This document shows, piece by piece, positions 13,948 through 14,826 of a stretch of 14,826 nucleotides of DNA. The stretch comes from CAYLZN01 sp964387935 (lineage in GTDB: Bacteria > Acidobacteriota > Vicinamibacteria > Vicinamibacterales > JAFNAJ01): the NCBI GenBank assembly GCA_964387935.1, contig CAYLZN010000120.1, positions 1 to 14,826 on the forward strand, read 5' to 3'. Below the pieces are notes generated by a model. That model did no database searches, had not been told where the DNA came from, and worked only from the letters and a program-made list of their open reading frames with translations. Made by a program: the position numbers and the translations under genes. Position 1 is the stretch's first letter. The number at the start of each line of letters is the position of its first letter.

Positions 13948-13981
13948 CCGCGCGCCACACCCGGCGAGGTGCGGCGCGCGG
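13948..13981 (-). terminator. Strong GC-rich hairpin between malate synthase and kinase genes
   Basis: Bases 13948-13961 pair with 13968-13981: a 14-position stem with one A-C mismatch and a 6-nt loop (CGGCGA). It begins 31 nt after the malate synthase stop. There is no U-tract on the downstream side, so it is either a non-canonical terminator or a 3'-end stabilising hairpin; it could also lie in the kinase leader if transcription reads through. Confidence 0.45.
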
Positions 13982-14011
13982 AGCGACCATCGGAAGGCCG
14001 GAGGCTCGAGG

Positions 14012-14826
<815 letters not shown>

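Overview
The window is a high-GC bacterial chromosome segment, densely packed with genes. It has no rRNA, tRNA, insertion sequence, CRISPR array or phage gene that I could see. Gene content and style suggest Acidobacteriota, perhaps class Vicinamibacteria: a tatA-tatC pair without tatB, a secreted coiled-coil protein of a kind I associate with that phylum, and DUF192 and HEAT-repeat neighbours. The assignment is inference, because no marker gene is present.

Left part (1-8186), housekeeping genes. A C-terminal processing protease (S41), cut by the left edge, diverges from tatA-tatC, the twin-arginine export channel. tatAC has a near-consensus sigma-70 promoter and a structured leader of about 125 nt. 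A small exported DUF192 protein (minus strand) converges on tatC and diverges from a HEAT-repeat protein (plus strand). The 3' end of the HEAT gene overlaps the 3' end of proS by 53 bp. nadB and proS form a tight minus-strand pair (4 nt gap). nadB diverges from aroB across 82 bp in which overlapping extended -10 elements face both ways.

Right part (8201-13918), a six-gene minus-strand regulatory and pilus block. In transcription order: a membrane-anchored PAS histidine kinase; three type IV prepilin-like proteins resembling PilV, PilW and PilX; an exported coiled-coil protein; and an NtrC-family sigma-54 activator. The three prepilin genes are chained by 4-nt stop/start overlaps, and the coiled-coil gene and the activator gene are joined the same way. 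The kinase and activator look like a PilS/PilR-type pair wrapped around minor pilins. Two gene-free gaps in the block each hold a sigma-54-type promoter candidate with the correct 10-nt GG-to-GC spacing: 12502-12517 before the pilin genes and 10229-10244 before coiled-coil/activator. Each has a GCACG/CGTGC dyad roughly 110-130 bp upstream. I infer a self-contained, autoregulated RpoN circuit for a type IV pilus or pseudopilus; this is the most interesting part of the window.

Right edge (14012-14826). The C-terminal 270 residues of malate synthase A (glyoxylate cycle) are read on the minus strand, followed by a strong GC-rich hairpin before the kinase gene. No gene-free stretch exceeds 300 bp; the longest are 1047-1274, holding divergent promoters and leader hairpins, and 12475-12652, holding the sigma-54 candidate.
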